Assembly: GCA_946404705.1 (NCBI GenBank)
Contig: CAMJES010000007.1
Coordinates: forward strand, 1 to 19,367
DNA: 19,367 nucleotides
Direction of reading: 5' to 3'
Source of the DNA: an uncultured Ruminococcus sp.
GTDB taxonomy: Bacteria > Bacillota > Clostridia > Oscillospirales > Ruminococcaceae
Part shown: in pieces, positions 1-6,847 of the stretch
Layout: each line of letters begins with the position of its first letter
How positions within the stretch are numbered: position 1 is the stretch's first letter
Position numbers and translations under genes: made by a program
The notes under the pieces: model-generated
The model's input: the letters and a program-made list of their open reading frames with translations, nothing else
The model's database searches: none
What the model was told of the DNA's origin: nothing

Positions 1-48
1 AGATATCATAGCCGGTGACTGGAGTTCAGACGTGTGCTCTTCCGATCT
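1..48. other. Illumina adapter sequence at the left contig end
   Basis: These 48 bases match the constant part of the TruSeq read-2 adapter (ending GCTCTTCCGATCT), preceded by what looks like an index (CATAGCCG, the complement of CGGCTATG) and six further bases. They are the exact reverse complement of the last 48 bases. This is library sequence, not genome. Anything running into it, such as the minus-strand CDS at 49-444, is truncated by the artefact and not by biology. Confidence 0.97.
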
Positions 49-444
49 TCTTGCCTTTACGACAATATCGCCGGGGAGGATATTGTCCAGCACAACATTC
101 TTGATGAAGTTGCTGCGGTCGTATTTCTCATCGTAATACTGCTTTATCGAGGAAAGAGTTATCGACATGATGCTTGCATACTTTGCGGCATTTTCGTCTG
201 TTCCCTCAACAAAAACAGCATAGTCCGGCTTGATATGCGAGCCGAACGGTTTGTATGTATAGCCATCTCTCACAAAAATGTCGTGAGAATCACTCAGGTC
301 AAGTGAAACGAACTCGTTTGTCGTGCCGATCTTGGAAAGGTCGCTGCAGGCAACGATAGCCGCAGTTGAATCGACAACACCGATAGTGCATTCCATTGTA
401 TCTTTCATCTGGTGAATAAGTCCCTGAAACAATCTGTTTGACAT
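49..444 (-). CDS. CdaR/PucR-type transcriptional regulator, N-terminal part only
   Basis: An open frame of exactly 132 codons starts at ATG 444 and is cut by the adapter at 49. It begins MSNRLFQGLIHQMKDTMECT, continues through TIGVVDSTAAIVACSDLSKI and ends near VVLDNILPGDIVVKAR. This N-terminal pattern (a short helix, then a PAS/diacid-recognition-like sensing region with an IVACSDLSKIG-type segment) is typical of the CdaR (sugar diacid regulator)/PucR family of clostridial regulators. Their DNA-binding helix-turn-helix lies at the C-terminus, which is missing here. An AAGGA ribosome binding site lies about 10 bases upstream of the start. The ligand cannot be read from the sequence. Family confidence is moderate because only about a third of the protein is present. 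Confidence 0.72.
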
Positions 445-611
445 AGCCTTGTCATCCTTTCATTCCGAATAATTACGGATTTAACATAGAAAATGCATCT
501 GCCCGCAGGAAAAACGGCGGCTTTTGTGCAAACGCGGCCGTATCGGACTGCAAGCTTTTTAGCTTTAATAAAAAATCACCAAAATTTAATGACAATTTCT
601 CTATTAAATTT

Positions 612-641
612 ATTATACAATATATTCTATCACATTTTGTG
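612..641 (-). promoter_or_regulatory. Possible promoter of the CdaR-like gene
   Basis: On the minus strand there is a perfect TATAAT (612-617), but no good -35 box at 17 bases. The nearest candidate, TTGCAC, is 21 bases away. An imperfect palindrome around CAAATTTG sits immediately upstream and could be a regulator site. The call rests mainly on the -10 box. Confidence 0.35.
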
Positions 642-802
642 CAAATTTGTGTGAACAAATTATTAATTCCTATGCTTTTTAATAAAAAATTTATGAAAAA
701 CGGCGAAAAAGCAGTATGTTTTTATGGTGCCGACTCGTATCGTTTCGGGATGAATGGCAATATGTTTACATAATAATGCAAATATTCAAATTACACAAAA
801 GA

Positions 803-826
803 AGCCGCCGGAAAACTCCGACGGCT
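803..826 (-). terminator. Rho-independent terminator after HPr
   Basis: A GC-rich 9-base stem with one mismatch (AGCCGCCGG / CCGACGGCT) and a 6-base loop lies about 80 bases beyond the HPr stop codon. On the minus strand it is followed by TTCTTTTG; on the plus strand by TTTTATAT, so it may work in both directions. Confidence 0.75.
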
Positions 827-906
827 TTTATATCCGATCTTACAAACACAAAGCAATGCAAAACTGCGGCTTTGAAAACGTTTATCGGTATAATACAAGA
901 AAAAAG

Positions 907-1179
907 TTATCTTGTTTCCTCAGCAAAACCGCTTTCAACAAGTTCAACAAGACCGTCAACAGCAGCTTCTTCATCTGCGCCGTCAGCGATTACTCTGATC
1001 TGTGTGCCGCCTACGATGCCGAGGGAAAGGATGCCGAGAAGGGACTTAGCGTTAACTCTTCTTTCTTCCTTTTCGATCCAGATAGAGGACTTGAACTCAT
1101 TTGCCTTCTGAATGAAGAATGTTGCGGGACGAGCGTGAAGACCAACCTGATTCTGAACAATTACATCTTTAACGTACAT
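907..1179 (-). CDS. ptsH: Phosphocarrier protein HPr
   Basis: This 90-residue protein is the usual HPr length. HPr carries phosphate from enzyme I to sugar-specific EIIA proteins of the PTS in the cytoplasm. The active-site motif VGLHARPA places the phosphorylated histidine at residue 15. The segment NAKSLLGILSLG places the regulatory serine at residue 46, the target of HPr kinase in Bacillota, which links it to CcpA-type catabolite repression. His15 argues against Crh, which has Gln there. The start is supported by AGGAGAG about 6 bases upstream of ATG. The gene is monocistronic, with its own promoter (1286-1314) and terminator (803-826). No enzyme I gene lies next to it. Confidence 0.93.
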   Translation of the reverse strand: MYVKDVIVQNQVGLHARPATFFIQKANEFKSSIWIEKEERRVNAKSLLGILSLGIVGGTQIRVIADGADEEAAVDGLVELVESGFAEETR

Positions 1180-1220
1180 AATTCTCTCTCCTAACTCATT
1201 TCTTTAGCAATTCAATTTTA

Positions 1221-1280
1221 AAAGATAAAAAGCATCGGCGATCATCTTTATGTTTAAAATCGCCCTTTATCTTTTTATTG
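1221..1280 (-). promoter_or_regulatory. Inverted repeat at the 5' end of the HPr transcript
   Basis: Two arms, AAAAGATAAA with a GGCG-containing inner part and its near-complement, flank a short AT-rich loop. From the promoter position the transcript would begin at or just before the outer arm, so the first ~60 bases of the ~100-base leader could fold into one long imperfect hairpin. It may stabilise the mRNA or act in regulation; the sequence alone does not decide. It is not next to the ribosome binding site. Confidence 0.5.
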
Positions 1281-1285
1281 TTTAT

Positions 1286-1314
1286 ATTATACCCCCGAAA
1301 TTACCAATAGTCAA
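1286..1314 (-). promoter_or_regulatory. Sigma-A promoter of HPr
   Basis: On the minus strand TTGACT (1309-1314) and TATAAT (1286-1291) are separated by exactly 17 bases. Transcription should start near 1279, giving a leader of about 100 bases before the HPr start codon. Confidence 0.85.
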
Positions 1315-1382
1315 CGGCAATTTGTCATAAATCTGAGATTAAAATAAAAATTCTGCTATTTTGGTTAACTGCGATATTTAAT

Positions 1383-1460
1383 GACGGTTCAACTTTGTTT
1401 ATAATTACTAATTTTATTACCTATAAACAAATTTCCACCGAAATTTATAGTTAATCCGTC
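1383..1460 (-). repeat. Nested inverted repeats downstream of trmD (possible terminator)
   Basis: An outer imperfect pair (GACGGTTCAAC 1383-1393 with GTTAATCCGTC 1450-1460) encloses two mutually exclusive inner stems. One is TTTGTTTATA (1394-1403) with TATAAACAAA (1422-1431), 10 of 10 bases. The other is a bulged stem between 1421-1430 and 1441-1450. The region begins about 30 bases after the trmD stop codon. No clean T-tract follows on the minus strand, so it is an uncertain terminator, though it is the only structured candidate at the operon end. Confidence 0.45.
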
Positions 1461-1489
1461 AAAAACTTATTAATAGAATATATGATATT

Positions 1490-2203
1490 TCACTTCTTTT
1501 TGTTCATATCTATATTTTGTTCATATTTTGCATACATATCGGGACGTCTTTCTTTGGTTATTTCGACAGACATTTTGTGACGGAATTCTGCAATGTTTTT
1601 ATGGTGTCCCGTAAGCAGAACGGGCGGAACAGCCTCGCCCTCCCAGACCTCGGGTTTTGTGTAGTGCGGATATTCGAGCAGACCGCCGAAGTGGCTCTCC
1701 TCGGTGAAGCACTCCTCTGCGGAAAGCACCCCCGGACACATTCTCGCAACCGCGTCTATCATAACGAGCGCAGGAAGCTCTCCCCCCGTGAGGACATAAT
1801 CTCCTATGGATATCTCCTCGTCAACTATCTTGTCAAGCACACGCTGGTCAACGCCCTCGTAATGTCCGCAAAGCACGAAAAGCCGCGGCATTTTGGCAAG
1901 CTCGACAGCCCTTTGCTGAGTGAAAACACCGCCCTTGGGCGACATATAAATAACGTGCGGTTTCTCCTCCGCCATTGCGGCAACGGCATTGTAACAGCGG
2001 TAGATCGGGTCTGCCTGCATAACCATTCCCATTCCGCCGCCGTAGGGAGTGTCGTCCACGCGGCGGTGCTTGTCAAGGGTGTAGTCGCGTATCTGGTGAC
2101 AGCATACCTTGATCTTTCCCGATTTTCTCGCTCTGCCGATAATACTCTCGGAAAGGACGGTTTCGCACATCTCGGGGAAAAGCGTTGCAACGTCAATCCT
2201 CAT
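1490..2203 (-). CDS. trmD: tRNA (guanine37-N1)-methyltransferase TrmD
   Basis: This 237-residue SPOUT-family enzyme methylates G37 of tRNAs next to the anticodon, using S-adenosylmethionine, and prevents frameshifting. It begins MRIDVATLFPEM, the normal TrmD N-terminus. It carries the trefoil-knot motifs MSPKGGVFTQQ (about 87-97), LCGHYEGVDQR (111-121) and SIGDYVLTGGELPAL (132-146), and the conserved LLEYPHYTKPEVW segment. ATG 2203 is chosen over an upstream in-frame codon because the protein then starts at the family's usual residue and GGAGG lies about 9 bases upstream. The start overlaps the rimM stop by 11 bases, suggesting translational coupling. It is the last gene of the operon; rplS, often next, is absent. 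Confidence 0.97.
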   Translation of the reverse strand: MRIDVATLFPEMCETVLSESIIGRARKSGKIKVCCHQIRDYTLDKHRRVDDTPYGGGMGMVMQADPIYRCYNAVAAMAEEKPHVIYMSPKGGVFTQQRAVELAKMPRLFVLCGHYEGVDQRVLDKIVDEEISIGDYVLTGGELPALVMIDAVARMCPGVLSAEECFTEESHFGGLLEYPHYTKPEVWEGEAVPPVLLTGHHKNIAEFRHKMSVEITKERRPDMYAKYEQNIDMNKKK

Positions 2204-2702
2204 CGAAAAGTCCCTCCAGCTTGTGGATAAACATTTTACCCTCGGGAATATTCGTTTCAATAACAACATCGGGTATAGCAGGAATAAGCCTTATCTTACC
2301 GTCAGCGTCCTTGATGTGATAAACATCGTTTGCGCCCGTTTCGGTGACATCGCATATCTTTCCGTAGTTCGTGCCGTCATCATTGTCGATAACTTCCAGC
2401 CCGATAAGATCCTGAATGAAGTAGCAGCCCTCCTCAAGCTCGACTTCGTTTCTGTCCATATAAAGTATCTTGTTGCGCATCTCCTGCGCCTGCTCAACGG
2501 TGTCAACGCCCTTTATCTTCATAAGGACGATATTTTTGTGAGGATGCGCTCTTTCGATATCAACGGGAGTTCTTCCCTTGTCGAAATAAAGCCTGTCAAA
2601 CTCGCAGAGGAACTCACGGGAGTCGCACCACGCCTCAACGCGCACCTCTCCTTTAAGTCCCTGAACGGCTACGATCTTGCCTATTTCAAGAAATTGTTTC
2701 AT
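2193..2702 (-). CDS. rimM: Ribosome maturation factor RimM
   Basis: The 169-residue length is typical. RimM binds S19 and helps assemble the 3' (head) domain of the 30S subunit. The N-terminal RimM domain shows LEIGKIVAVQGLKGEVRVE (residues 5-23). The C-terminal PRC-barrel domain includes YFIQDLIGLEVID and the RLIPAIPDVV segment. Its start lies inside the 3' end of the preceding membrane protein gene (17-base overlap), and its own end overlaps trmD, so the three are tightly coupled. The rimM-trmD pair is widely conserved. Confidence 0.96.
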   Translation of the reverse strand: MKQFLEIGKIVAVQGLKGEVRVEAWCDSREFLCEFDRLYFDKGRTPVDIERAHPHKNIVLMKIKGVDTVEQAQEMRNKILYMDRNEVELEEGCYFIQDLIGLEVIDNDDGTNYGKICDVTETGANDVYHIKDADGKIRLIPAIPDVVIETNIPEGKMFIHKLEGLFDED

Positions 2703-3612
2703 ATTTTACCTCATTCTTTCTGTTATCATCATTCGCCATATCATCAAGGAGCTTGGCGGCGCATTTTCTGTAATAATCGGTCGCATAATGCTCACGGCTT
2801 GAATATATTATCTCTCTCGCCGCAGCTTTGTTTCCCATAGATGCAAGGCACATCGCCTTCCAATATAAAGCCGCAGACTTAAAATATTCATCGGGTATAC
2901 GATTTTTCTTTTTGCTTGATGCCATAACGAGCCGAAGCGCATTATCGGTCAGTCTTGCAGCGGTCTCATAATTTCCGCCGCAGTATTCATATATCGCAAG
3001 CGAAAGCGATATCCTGTCGCCGTAGATAGGACTGTTCATATATGTTTTCAGATAATACAGCCCACTGTTATACGCTCTTTCGGCGCTCTCCCTATCCCCT
3101 TTGAGTGAAAGGGCAGTTATCAGTGCAGAATAATACAAATGAGCGTTCGATGGATTTTTCACAAAGATATTTGGGTCAATTCCGCCGAGCTTTTCAAGCG
3201 CCTTATCCGCATATCCGTTCAGATTGTAATAATCACCCATCAGACAAGGCGAAACCTTGGTATTTTCCATCTCCTCATAAAATCTCGGACCGTATCCCTC
3301 GCCGCGCTCTATCTTCACAAGCTTGCCTACGCTTTTATATACAGAGCCATACATAAACAGCAGAACGACGCCTCCCAGCGCCGCTCCCACGACTATCCAG
3401 AGGAAAATGATAAACATAAAGCGCCGAGCATCCACTTTAAATACAAAGAACTCGATCAGTGCCCATAATGCAAACGGCACAAAGAGTATTTTTATTATAG
3501 TTTTCACGATCTCAAGATTCACTTGGCTCTGCGTCATCAACGCTCTTTTCGCATACGACTTATACACCGCCGAAAGCTTTTCACTCTCCCTAAGATCAAT
3601 ATTTCCGCTCAT
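2686..3612 (-). CDS. Membrane protein with a helical-repeat-like cytoplasmic domain, function unknown
   Basis: The product has 308 residues. I do not recognise a named family. ATG 3612 (MSGNIDLRESEKL) is preferred over a longer frame because GGGGTGAT lies just upstream. Two hydrophobic segments, about residues 37-58 and 65-89, form a membrane hairpin with a very short loop. Residues about 105-308 are soluble and rich in alternating aromatic and alanine-containing helices (AHLYYSALITALSLKGDRES, YWKAMCLASMGNKAAAREII), which look like degenerate tetratricopeptide repeats. A likely topology is membrane anchor plus cytoplasmic protein-binding domain. It sits between khpA and rimM in a translation operon and overlaps rimM by 17 bases, so it is co-translated with ribosome maturation genes. 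A direct role in ribosome assembly is not shown. Confidence 0.8.
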   Translation of the reverse strand: MSGNIDLRESEKLSAVYKSYAKRALMTQSQVNLEIVKTIIKILFVPFALWALIEFFVFKVDARRFMFIIFLWIVVGAALGGVVLLFMYGSVYKSVGKLVKIERGEGYGPRFYEEMENTKVSPCLMGDYYNLNGYADKALEKLGGIDPNIFVKNPSNAHLYYSALITALSLKGDRESAERAYNSGLYYLKTYMNSPIYGDRISLSLAIYEYCGGNYETAARLTDNALRLVMASSKKKNRIPDEYFKSAALYWKAMCLASMGNKAAAREIIYSSREHYATDYYRKCAAKLLDDMANDDNRKNEVKYETIS

Positions 3613-3704
3613 AATATCACCCCAAAATAAAAAGGAATACCGTGCCGTTCCGAAAACACGGAGCAAAACACAATATTCCCTTAAAAATATTTTTTGTTAA
3701 AGTT

Positions 3705-3938
3705 TCAGTCGATATCGACCATGATCTTCTGGTTCTGTCTACCTGCGCCTGCGCGCATAACGGTTCTGATAGCCTTGGCAATTCTTCCCTGCTTACCGAT
3801 AACGCGTCCCATATCATCTTTTGAAACATGGAGATGATAAACGATCACGCCTTCCTCGTTAGGCTCGTCAACATCGATCCGAACAGCGTCCTTATCTTCA
3901 ACAAGTCCGCTGACGATAGCTAAAAGCAAATCTTTCAT
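3705..3938 (-). CDS. khpA: KH-domain RNA-binding protein KhpA
   Basis: A 77-residue single-KH-domain protein of the KhpA/YlqC family, which pairs with KhpB and binds RNA, influencing cell division and sRNA or mRNA handling in Bacillota. The KH signature GRVIGKQGRIAKAIRTVM contains the GxxG loop (GKQG). The start MKDLLLAIVSGLVEDKDAV is chosen because GGAG lies 9 bases before this ATG; an upstream in-frame ATG overlaps that ribosome binding site. It follows rpsP after a 130-base gap containing a strong hairpin, the normal neighbourhood for khpA (rpsP-khpA-rimM). Confidence 0.94.
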   Translation of the reverse strand: MKDLLLAIVSGLVEDKDAVRIDVDEPNEEGVIVYHLHVSKDDMGRVIGKQGRIAKAIRTVMRAGAGRQNQKIMVDID

Positions 3939-4002
3939 ATATAAAAACTCCATTCATTTTATTTTCGGAGCAAACGGTTTTTGATTTTCAAAGGAAACAT
4001 CT

Positions 4003-4045
4003 GCGGAGGAACGTCTGAGGGATTGAAAATCTCCTCAGCGTCCGC
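4003..4045 (-). other. Strong stem-loop between rpsP and khpA
   Basis: A 43-base near-perfect hairpin: GCGGA (4003-4007) with TCCGC (4041-4045), CG with CG, CTGAGG (4015-4020) with CCTCAG (4033-4038), then GATT with AATC closing a 3-base loop. No T-run follows on the minus strand, so it is not a standard terminator. It could mark an mRNA processing or stability site that sets different levels of S16 and the downstream genes. Confidence 0.6.
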
Positions 4046-4070
4046 ATGATGACAAAGCAAGCGGCAAAAA

Positions 4071-4313
4071 TTACTTAACGTTATTCTTGTCGAAAAGCTT
4101 CTTAACAACCTCTGTCGGCTGTGCGCCGTTTGCGATCCATTTCTTAGCCTTTTCAGCGTCAACGCTGAAAACTGCAGGTTCCTTAGTGGAATCGTAATAA
4201 CCGATCTCCTCGATGAATCTGCCGTTTCTGGGGTATCTGGAATCTGCAACAACGATTCTGTAGAAAGGAGCCTTCTTAGCACCCATTCTTCTGAGTCTGA
4301 TTTTAACTGCCAT
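4071..4313 (-). CDS. rpsP: 30S ribosomal protein bS16
   Basis: The 80-residue sequence begins MAVKIRLRRMGAKKAPFYRI, followed by VVADSRYPRNGRFIEEIGYY, the classic S16 signature. It is a primary-binding protein of the 30S body. A strong GGAGGTG ribosome binding site lies about 7 bases upstream of the ATG. The usual position directly after ffh is here occupied by two small membrane protein genes. Confidence 0.98.
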   Translation of the reverse strand: MAVKIRLRRMGAKKAPFYRIVVADSRYPRNGRFIEEIGYYDSTKEPAVFSVDAEKAKKWIANGAQPTEVVKKLFDKNNVK

Positions 4314-4361
4314 TTATATTCACCTCCAATAATATTTTCTTAAACTGTATCTCAAAGCATT

Positions 4362-4577
4362 TTATGCATTGAAACCAAAGTAAACAACTGCCGCAGCGAC
4401 TGCGGAAAGGACGGAAAACAGATAGGAAACCTTTACTGCGGTATTCATCTTGGGAGTATCGATATCCGCATTGTTTCCGTTTTCATTTTCCCGTCTGCAC
4501 TTAGCAAGATATATTGTAGGCTCTGCCGCAAAAAAGATGCAAAGCACCACAAGCATATCAAATGCAAACATTATCAT
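4362..4577 (-). CDS. Small two-helix membrane protein, function unknown
   Basis: A 71-residue protein with two hydrophobic segments (about residues 4-24 and 47-69) joined by a polar loop rich in Asn, Glu and Lys (CRRENENGNNADID). GAGG lies 7 bases before the ATG, a good spacing. It has no signal-peptide cleavage pattern and no recognisable catalytic motif. It sits 49 bases upstream of rpsP and 38 bases after another 71-residue membrane protein gene, and it reads on the operon strand, which supports a real gene. The two small proteins share design but not obvious sequence. Confidence 0.7.
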   Translation of the reverse strand: MIMFAFDMLVVLCIFFAAEPTIYLAKCRRENENGNNADIDTPKMNTAVKVSYLFSVLSAVAAAVVYFGFNA

Positions 4578-4615
4578 AAACTAACCTCAAATCCCAAATT
4601 CCATAATTCCAAAAT

Positions 4616-4831
4616 TCAGAGCCAGCCGAAAAGAACCGCAAACCCAAACAGTATCAGCGCCGCGCCTGCCGCTCCGATAAGAAAGCGCAGAACGTTTCTG
4701 TTTTTAAGGCGCTGCCTTGGTCTGCCGCTCTGGTAAGCCCAGTAATCAATGAACCATTTCCAATCCATCACCGCTGCAAGCAGGCAAAATGCGCCCATTG
4801 CGGCAAACAGGATAAAATAGAAAATATCCAT
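4616..4831 (-). CDS. Small two-helix membrane protein, function unknown
   Basis: A 71-residue protein with helices at about residues 3-22 and 48-70 and a strongly basic connecting loop (RPRQRLKNRN), which by the positive-inside rule should be cytoplasmic. A tryptophan-rich stretch (DWKWFIDYWAY) ends the first helix. The layout (MDWKWF after helix 1, then a basic loop and an alanine/glycine-rich helix 2) loosely recalls small Imm17-like membrane proteins, but I would not assign it. Its ATG lies 7 bases after the ffh stop; only a weak GAAGTGAT is available as ribosome binding site, so it may depend on ffh translation. Confidence 0.7.
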   Translation of the reverse strand: MDIFYFILFAAMGAFCLLAAVMDWKWFIDYWAYQSGRPRQRLKNRNVLRFLIGAAGAALILFGFAVLFGWL

Positions 4832-4838
4832 TGCGATA

Positions 4839-6209
4839 TCACTTCATCGGCGGAAGTCCGCCCATTCCCATCATTCCTGCGGGAATACGCAGCTTGCCCT
4901 TTTTGCCCTTGCCGTTTCTGCCCATAATACCGAGCTGCTTCATCATCTTCTGCATCTCTTCAAACTGTTTGAGCAGCCTGTTGACATCGGCAACTGTGTT
5001 TCCGCTTCCGGCAGCGATCCTGCGCTTTCTCGGCGGATTGATGATTGAGGGCTTTGCTCTCTCGGCAGGAGTCATCGATAGGATGATAGCTTCAATTCGC
5101 TTAACATGACTGTCGTCAACATCTACATCGTCAAGCTTGTTGCCGACTCCGGGGAGCATACTGAGTATCTGCTTGATAGGGCCCATTTTCTGTATCTGCT
5201 TCATCTGGTCAAGAAGGTCGTTCATATCGAACGTGTTCTCCTTGATGCGTTCGGCAAGCTTCTGTGAGTTCTGCTCGTCAAAGGTCGACTGCGCTCTTTC
5301 GATAAGTGTGAGCATATCGCCCATGCCGAGAATTCTCGAAGCCATTCTGTCGGGGTGGAAAGGTTCGAAATCGTCAAGCTTTTCGCCCGTGCCGACGAAC
5401 TTTATCGGTTTACCCGTAACAGCGAGTACGGACAGCGCCGCACCGCCTCTTGTATCGGAATCAAGCTTTGACATAAGTACGCTGTCGATGCCGAGAGCGT
5501 CATCAAACGCCTTCGCAACGTTAACAGCGTCTTGACCTGTCATGGCGTCAACAACGAGCATTATCTCGTTCGGCGAGGTTTCTTCCTTTATCGACTTAAG
5601 CTCGTTCATAAGAGCCTCGTCAATATGAAGTCGGCCTGCGGTATCGAGGATAACGACATCGTTGCCATGGTCTTTTGCGTGTTTAACGGCTTCCTTTGCA
5701 ATGGTGACAGGGTTTATCTGACCCATTTCAAAGACCTTAACATCGGCTTTCTTAGCCACAACGCCGAGCTGGTCAATAGCCGCAGGACGGTAAACGTCGC
5801 AGGCAACGAGCAGAGGACGCTTTCCCATATCCTTGAAATATTTTGCAAGCTTCGCCGCATGGGTGGTTTTACCCGAACCTTGAAGACCGCACATCATGAT
5901 TATGCACGGCGGCTTTGACGGAAATTCTATTCTTGCGGTGCCGTCGCCCATTAAAGCGACAAGCTCCTCGTTAACTATCTTTATGACCTGCTGGCCGGGA
6001 GTAAGGCTTTGCAGCACTTCTTCGCCGACCGCGCGCTCCGTTACCTTTGCAACGAAGTCCTTAACGACCTTATAGTTTACATCGGCTTCAAGCAGAGCAA
6101 GGCGAACTTCGCGCATTGCCTCTTTAACGTCAGCCTCGGTAAGCTTTCCTCGTCCTTTCAGGCGCTTAAAAACGCTGCTGAGTTTTTCGGACAAGCCTTC
6201 AAACGCCAT
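4839..6209 (-). CDS. ffh: Signal recognition particle GTPase Ffh
   Basis: A 456-residue SRP54-type protein that binds 4.5S/6S RNA and signal sequences and, with FtsY, delivers ribosomes to the Sec translocon. The N domain covers about residues 1-90. The G domain has GLQGSGKT (108-115), DVYRPAAIDQL (138-148), DTAGR (189-193) and SKLD (247-250). The methionine-rich M domain from about 300 ends in MMGMGGLPPMK. ATG 6209 (MAFEGLSEKLSSVF) is chosen over an upstream in-frame codon because AGGAG lies 8 bases before it and Ffh proteins begin this way. It follows ylxM, its usual partner. Confidence 0.98.
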   Translation of the reverse strand: MAFEGLSEKLSSVFKRLKGRGKLTEADVKEAMREVRLALLEADVNYKVVKDFVAKVTERAVGEEVLQSLTPGQQVIKIVNEELVALMGDGTARIEFPSKPPCIIMMCGLQGSGKTTHAAKLAKYFKDMGKRPLLVACDVYRPAAIDQLGVVAKKADVKVFEMGQINPVTIAKEAVKHAKDHGNDVVILDTAGRLHIDEALMNELKSIKEETSPNEIMLVVDAMTGQDAVNVAKAFDDALGIDSVLMSKLDSDTRGGAALSVLAVTGKPIKFVGTGEKLDDFEPFHPDRMASRILGMGDMLTLIERAQSTFDEQNSQKLAERIKENTFDMNDLLDQMKQIQKMGPIKQILSMLPGVGNKLDDVDVDDSHVKRIEAIILSMTPAERAKPSIINPPRKRRIAAGSGNTVADVNRLLKQFEEMQKMMKQLGIMGRNGKGKKGKLRIPAGMMGMGGLPPMK

Positions 6210-6263
6210 ATATGATCTCCTTTCAAGATTCAAGAAAAAAGCCGCCTAACGACCGCATTTTCC

Positions 6264-6638
6264 TCAGAACAAGTCCTTGTTTTCCTCGGCAAGCTGAACA
6301 AGATATTCAGCGCGCTTTGTTATTGATTTCGGAGCAGTCCAATGCACACATTCTTCCTTGATATCTGCGGCAAGCTGGCCTACTTCGCTGATAATATCAT
6401 AATATTTCTGCGAGCGCTCTGCAAGGTGAAATTTCTCCTCAAGTTCAAGCATCGTCTGTTCGCCGCGCTTGATGCTGTCGCGCACGCCTTGTCTTGTAAT
6501 GTTTTCATGCTCTGCAATTTCGGAGAGCGACAAATCCTCGTTATAATAAAGATCAATGACATCGCGCTGTTTATCGGTGAGCATATCTGCGTAATAATCA
6601 AGCAAAACCGAAAACTGCAAATTCTTTTCTCCGCTCAC
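6264..6638 (-). CDS. ylxM: YlxM-family helix-turn-helix protein, SRP operon partner
   Basis: This 124-residue protein belongs to the YlxM/UPF0122 family, found next to ffh in Gram-positive bacteria and thought to modulate the SRP pathway. It resembles sigma-70 region 4: LTDKQRDVIDLYYNEDLSLS followed by IAEHENITRQGVRDSIKRGE forms a helix-turn-helix. There are two in-frame GTG starts, at 6647 and 6638. GGGGAG abuts the first but lies about 8 bases before the second, so the second is preferred. It is the first gene of the operon, about 38 bases after the predicted transcription start. Confidence 0.93.
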   Translation of the reverse strand: MSGEKNLQFSVLLDYYADMLTDKQRDVIDLYYNEDLSLSEIAEHENITRQGVRDSIKRGEQTMLELEEKFHLAERSQKYYDIISEVGQLAADIKEECVHWTAPKSITKRAEYLVQLAEENKDLF

Positions 6639-6682
6639 GATAATCACTCCCCAATCAGATGTAAAGCAAAATTACTTTACAT

Positions 6683-6711
6683 ATTATACACTATTTCCTC
6701 TTTCTTGTCAA
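6683..6711 (-). promoter_or_regulatory. Consensus sigma-A promoter of the ylxM-ffh-rpsP-trmD operon
   Basis: On the minus strand a perfect TTGACA (6706-6711) and perfect TATAAT (6683-6688) are separated by exactly 17 bases. Transcription should begin near 6676. No other promoter of this quality is visible inside the operon, so all nine genes down to trmD probably depend on it. Confidence 0.93.
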
Positions 6712-6847
6712 GGGGGTATAAGAAATTTAACAATTTTTATTTAAACTACACGAACTCGGGCTGATTTACCGCTGTTTATACGTTCATCTTTCTGTTTAAA
6801 AGCCGTATCTATTTTATACAAATAGTAATATTTGACATAATAATTAC

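Larger units (their letters stand above)
445..906. other. Intergenic region between the CdaR-like gene and HPr
   Basis: No convincing gene lies here. The stretch holds the 3' tail and terminator of HPr (803-826) and a roughly 165-base leader for the CdaR-like gene. In that leader a minus-strand stem (ACGGC/GCCGT, about 514-543) is followed by a run of Ts at its left end, which could act as a weak attenuator. The left half is AT-rich. Short open frames on both strands lack ribosome binding sites and family resemblance. Confidence 0.6.

Noticed and set aside
34..306. Plus-strand 90-residue open frame
   Set aside because: It starts inside the adapter and is antisense to the CdaR-like gene, which has family-typical protein sequence.
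473..658. Minus-strand 61-residue frame upstream of the CdaR-like gene
   Set aside because: It overlaps the likely promoter, has no ribosome binding site and has no family resemblance.
716..1194. Plus-strand frames over the HPr gene
   Set aside because: They are antisense shadows of HPr, which has clear active-site motifs.
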